Assembly: GCA_948567375.1 (NCBI GenBank)
Contig: OX419760.1
Location: 11,036,001-11,100,000, forward strand
Direction: 5' to 3'
DNA length: 64,000 nt
Source of the DNA: Lunularia cruciata
Taxonomy: Eukaryota; Streptophyta; Marchantiopsida; Lunulariales; Lunulariaceae
The notes beneath the pieces were generated by a model. The model was not told where the DNA came from. It did no database searches and was given only the letters and a program-made list of their open reading frames with translations. The position numbers and the translations under genes were made by a program. Shown one piece after another: positions 61,056-64,000 of the stretch (positions are counted from its first letter, which is position 1; each line of letters begins with the position of its first letter).

Positions 61056-61790
61056 TTGATGATAGTGAGTTGCTTGTTGTTCCCATGGATGTGGGCAAAT
61101 GTTGGTAGTCTCATCTATGTGTCTATCACTAGACCTGACCTTAGTTATGCAGTTGAAGTTGTCAACCAGTTCATGAAACCACCATGCAAACATCACTTTG
61201 AGGCAGTCAAGCACATTTCTGGATATGTGAAGTTCACTTTGGAATTTGGCCTACACTACACATTTGGCAAATTGTTGGTGCTACATAGTTACAATAATAC
61301 GGATTTGGCTGGTAGTGTCCTTGAGAAGAGATTTACTTTAGGATACATGTTTGGACTTGGGAGTGTTGTTGTGAGTTGGACTTCTAAGAAGCAGCCATAG
61401 CTATATCTTTCATTGAGGCAGAGTATCATGGAGCCACCAATGCAACTTGTGAAGTTTTTTGGCTTTGAAGTTTGCTTTTTGTTAATGGTATGGATTGTTT
61501 ATTTCCCATTGTGGTATACAAAGATAACATAAGTAGCATCAAGTTAACTACTTATCATGTTTAACATGCTAGGACTAAGCACATTGAGGTGCACTATCAC
61601 TTTGTTAGGGAGAAAGTTATGGCATGGCAGATTGACCTTAAGTTTGTTGGCATAAATGAGCAGATTGTTGCTATTTTCACCAAGGCTTTATCTAGAGATA
61701 AGTTTGAGGCTTTCATACTTTGCCTTGGTGTACATGATATTGATTTGAGCTTGAAGAGGAATGTTGATACTACCCCTACATCATAGTGAC
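61056..61790 (+). pseudogene. Copia RNase H remnant (copia 2)
   Basis: YVSITRPDLSYAVEVVNQFM, LVLHSYNNTDLAGS (DADWAG site with N and T in place of the first Asp pair), VVSWTSKKQP and the tail VHYHFVREKV through FTKALSRDKFE. This is the end of the copia Pol polyprotein. A stop and frame changes separate the two larger open parts. Confidence 0.8.
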
Positions 61791-62040
61791 TTAGTTCTAA
61801 CTATATAATTGTATTAGGATTTAGGATACACATTTATACACTCTCTCCATTCATTCTTGTTTATCTCTCTCTCTCTCATGATCCACTATGAATGGTCTTG
61901 GAGTGTTTGTCTAGTCCTTGTATTCTTTGACAAAGGATGTAGGACTACCAAAAATGAAGTCCAAACTTTATTGTGATAGCTAAAGCAATATTTACTTAGC
62001 CAAGAATTAAGTATACCATTCAAGGATAAATCATATTGAT

Positions 62041-62262
62041 GTGAGACATCATTTTATCATGGAAGCTATGACAAATGGAGAGATTAATTTTCAAAAGATA
62101 GGCATAGAGGTTAATGCAACTAATATGTTAACTAAACTTATTCCTATTGAGAAGTCATGCATGAACTTGCTCAATGTTAATGTTGCTCTTTTTGATAATA
62201 TGGTTGATACAAGCAAAAGGTGGAGATGGTTGTGTTTGGCTTGCTATTTAAGATATGATTGA
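62041..62262 (+). pseudogene. Second copia RNase H C-terminal fragment
   Basis: HHFIMEAMTNGEINFQKIG, then ATNMLTKLIPIEK: the C-terminal end of copia RNase H, a second copy after that of copia 2. It is a fragment of a different copia family and is followed by the repeat at 62300-62480, which could be its LTR. Confidence 0.7.
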
Positions 62263-62299
62263 GTGGACACATTGATGGTTGCCTCAACTAGGAGTGAAA

Positions 62300-62480
62300 C
62301 ATGCCTTAAGGTGATAATTTGGTACTTAGTTGAGTATGCAAGAGTCCAAAGGAAGAGAATCATTTTTACTTGTCTAGAGTGTTGGATCTCTAGGTTTTGA
62401 AGGTCAAACCAATGCAATGAGAGGCTAACAAGGCCGGGAGCATCATAGAGTACCACAAAAACAAAAAGCTAGGCAATATG
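62300..62480 (+). repeat. Dispersed repeat, second copy (first at 40745-40930)
   Basis: It contains AGAATCATTTTTACTTGTCTAGAGTGTTGGATCTCTAGG-type sequence, shared with 40745-40930. It follows a copia RNase H tail, the place of a 3' LTR. Confidence 0.75.
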
Positions 62481-63073
62481 TAATGTTTTGAGGATAGGAG
62501 AAACCCCAAAAGAAACACAAAGAAGAAAACAAGACTTCATCCCTCAATACTCCAATGCCTCAAAGGAGCATCTTGTCTTTATTATATATCAAAGAAGATC
62601 CACCCAAAGGAGCTGCACCATTGGATGATATACATGGATTAGTGATATGTTAGCAATCTCCACACTTAGATTAGTTATATGGATTGGTGACATGTCGATC
62701 CTTGTCCTATTTGGTTGGTCAAACTAGTTTGACCAAAGGGAATATTTGGAGAATCTTCTTATAAGAAGCTCAGAATAGCATGAGTGAGGTACCATTGGAA
62801 AGCTCACAAATGAAACAAACATAAGGGAGAGAAGGCAATGCCTTTCTCTCCAAAGAAAGAAATGATTTATTTTTTGAGGCTTAATTCATCTATTTAGGCC
62901 TCCAAAATTATCATTACAGTTTTTAAGGTATTTTTTTCCTCTGCCCTATTAGTAGAAGTACTCTTTTGGTGACATCTCTATCTGATCTACTTAGAAACAT
63001 TATATATAGCATCTCTCAAGATCTACCAAACCAATTTACATCTTTAGATAATATGTCTAGCTAATGGTATTAC

Positions 63074-64000
63074 AAACCTCCGCCTTTTTTAAATGTAGCA
63101 TCCTTGTTGTGAAGCTATTGCTCAAAACATTGCACTAACACCGGTGCATTGGTCTTGTTAGCTATAGGCTCCAATGTGTTTCCATACAATGGGTACCCTT
63201 TCCAATGTACATGATATTCCACATGCAGATGGTAGGTACTACAAATGCATTTCTTGATAACATGTTCTACTTTGTATTCCTTTGTGTCATCAATGAGTGT
63301 TAGACAAGGTCTAACTTCTTGTATGGAAGGAAAGTGGTGTAGTTTGAGTGCATATTTACATAGCAAAGGAACATGGAATACAAGATAAATATTCATGTGT
63401 GGTGGTAGTTTGAGATGATAGGCTACTACAAATGGTAGGAAAGATGACAAATGATGGGAAAAACCCCAATAAAATAAGGTTTGAGCTTACAAGGGTCAAT
63501 TGATGTGAGGTTGGTTGTGGACAACCACACTTTATCCCCAATGTTGAATTCCATGTGCCTATGATGTGCATCTACATATTGTTTTTGTAAATTTTGAGGT
63601 ATCTTCAACCTTTGCTTGGCATTCTCCACACCCTATTGGATTTTAGAAACAAAAGTGTTGACAATGTCAACTTTTGTAGCCACTTGGTAGATCTTTACTA
63701 AGCTTGAAGCTGCAAAAGGGTGTTTTCCATACATGAGGAAGAATGTTATGATGTGTGTAGATGCATTCACTAAATTATTGTAAGCAAATTCTACCAATGG
63801 AAGTAAGGTGTCCCATTGTTCTTGCTCTTCTAGGGTGAAGCTCTGGAGCATGTCCTTGATAATGTGATTGACTTGCTCTATTTGGCCATTGGCTTGTAGA
63901 TGGTATACCATGGACATAGCAAGTTTGGTTTTGAAGATGCCAAAGAGTATTCTCCAAAACAAACTAGTGAATTGAGTGCCCTGATCAATGATGAGCACTC
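63074..64000 (-). mobile_element. Gypsy chromovirus with chromodomain (element D), cut by the window end
   Basis: On the minus strand, integrase and chromodomain coding sequence is followed by a polypurine tract at 63090-63075 (AAAAAAGGCGGAGGTT) and a putative 3' LTR start TGTAATACC at 63074. The rest of the element lies to the right of the window. It appears younger than its neighbours, because its open frames are long and largely intact. The LTR start is inferred only from the tract and TG. Confidence 0.75.
63115..63998 (-). pseudogene. Integrase core, C-terminal domain and chromodomain of element D
   Basis: On the minus strand, 63998-63633 gives LIIDQGTQFTS (second catalytic Asp) and HLQANGQIEQVNH (catalytic Glu present), then WDTLLPLVEFAYN. 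63629-63426 gives FNIGDKVWLSTTNL, the GPY/F-type C-terminal domain. 63450-63115 gives YKVEHVIKKC and YHVHWKGYP, then NTLEPIANKTNAPVL: a chromodomain with its aromatic positions partly changed (Trp of NTWEP is Leu). The frame shifts between the second and third parts. The 5' part is outside the window. Confidence 0.85.

Larger units (their letters stand above)
57606..61790 (+). mobile_element. 5'-truncated Ty1/copia retrotransposon (copia 2)
   Basis: The element starts inside gag at 57615, directly after gypsy A sequence, with no LTR or 5' leader. In order: gag (57615-58440), protease start (about 58480-58535), inverted repeats (58484-58594), pre-integrase and integrase core (about 58720-59640), RT (about 60420-60950) and RNase H (61056-61790). 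Frames are broken throughout. No 3' LTR was paired. Confidence 0.8.

Overview
The window looks like nuclear DNA of a streptophyte plant. Evidence: an intron-rich eIF5B gene, two plant-style ARF GTPases with identical intron positions, and long stretches of decayed Ty3/gypsy, Ty1/copia and LINE-like retroelements. The elements carry C-to-T type stop codons, often at CAG, as expected under plant CHG methylation. Species cannot be fixed by reading; a bryophyte or charophyte is my best guess.

Layout. 1-10.3 kb: gene island with an 11-exon eIF5B gene (838-7606) and a leader with short upstream ORFs. 10.3-12.6 kb: decayed LINE-like element on the minus strand. 12.6-17.2 kb: decayed copia element. 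18.2-27.7 kb: gypsy element (copy B, minus strand) with both LTRs. 27.7-29.8 kb: second LINE-like copy, plus strand, starting exactly at the edge of copy B. 29.9-39.3 kb: second gene island with a head-to-head ARF pair (31886-32953 minus, 35169-36533 plus), a fold-back element, an AT microsatellite and a 36-bp minisatellite. 40-47.7 kb: another decayed gypsy element. 48.15-57.6 kb: gypsy copy A (plus strand), related to copy B. 57.6-61.8 kb: 5'-truncated copia element. 62.0-62.5 kb: copia tail and repeat. 63.07-64 kb: chromodomain gypsy element (minus strand), cut by the window end.

The outstanding system is the A/B gypsy family. Besides gag, protease, RT, RNase H and integrase it encodes a cytosine-5 DNA methyltransferase domain of DNMT3 type (motifs I, IV with Pro-Cys, VI Glu-Asn-Val, VIII, IX-X in canonical order) between protease and RT, and a C4HC3 PHD finger at the end of the integrase. 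One element would thus carry a DNA methylation writer and a histone-tail reader. Both copies are now dead. Retrotransposons with captured DNMTs are known from dinoflagellates and charophytes (de Mendoza and colleagues, 2018); the DNMT plus PHD combination is what deserves checking.
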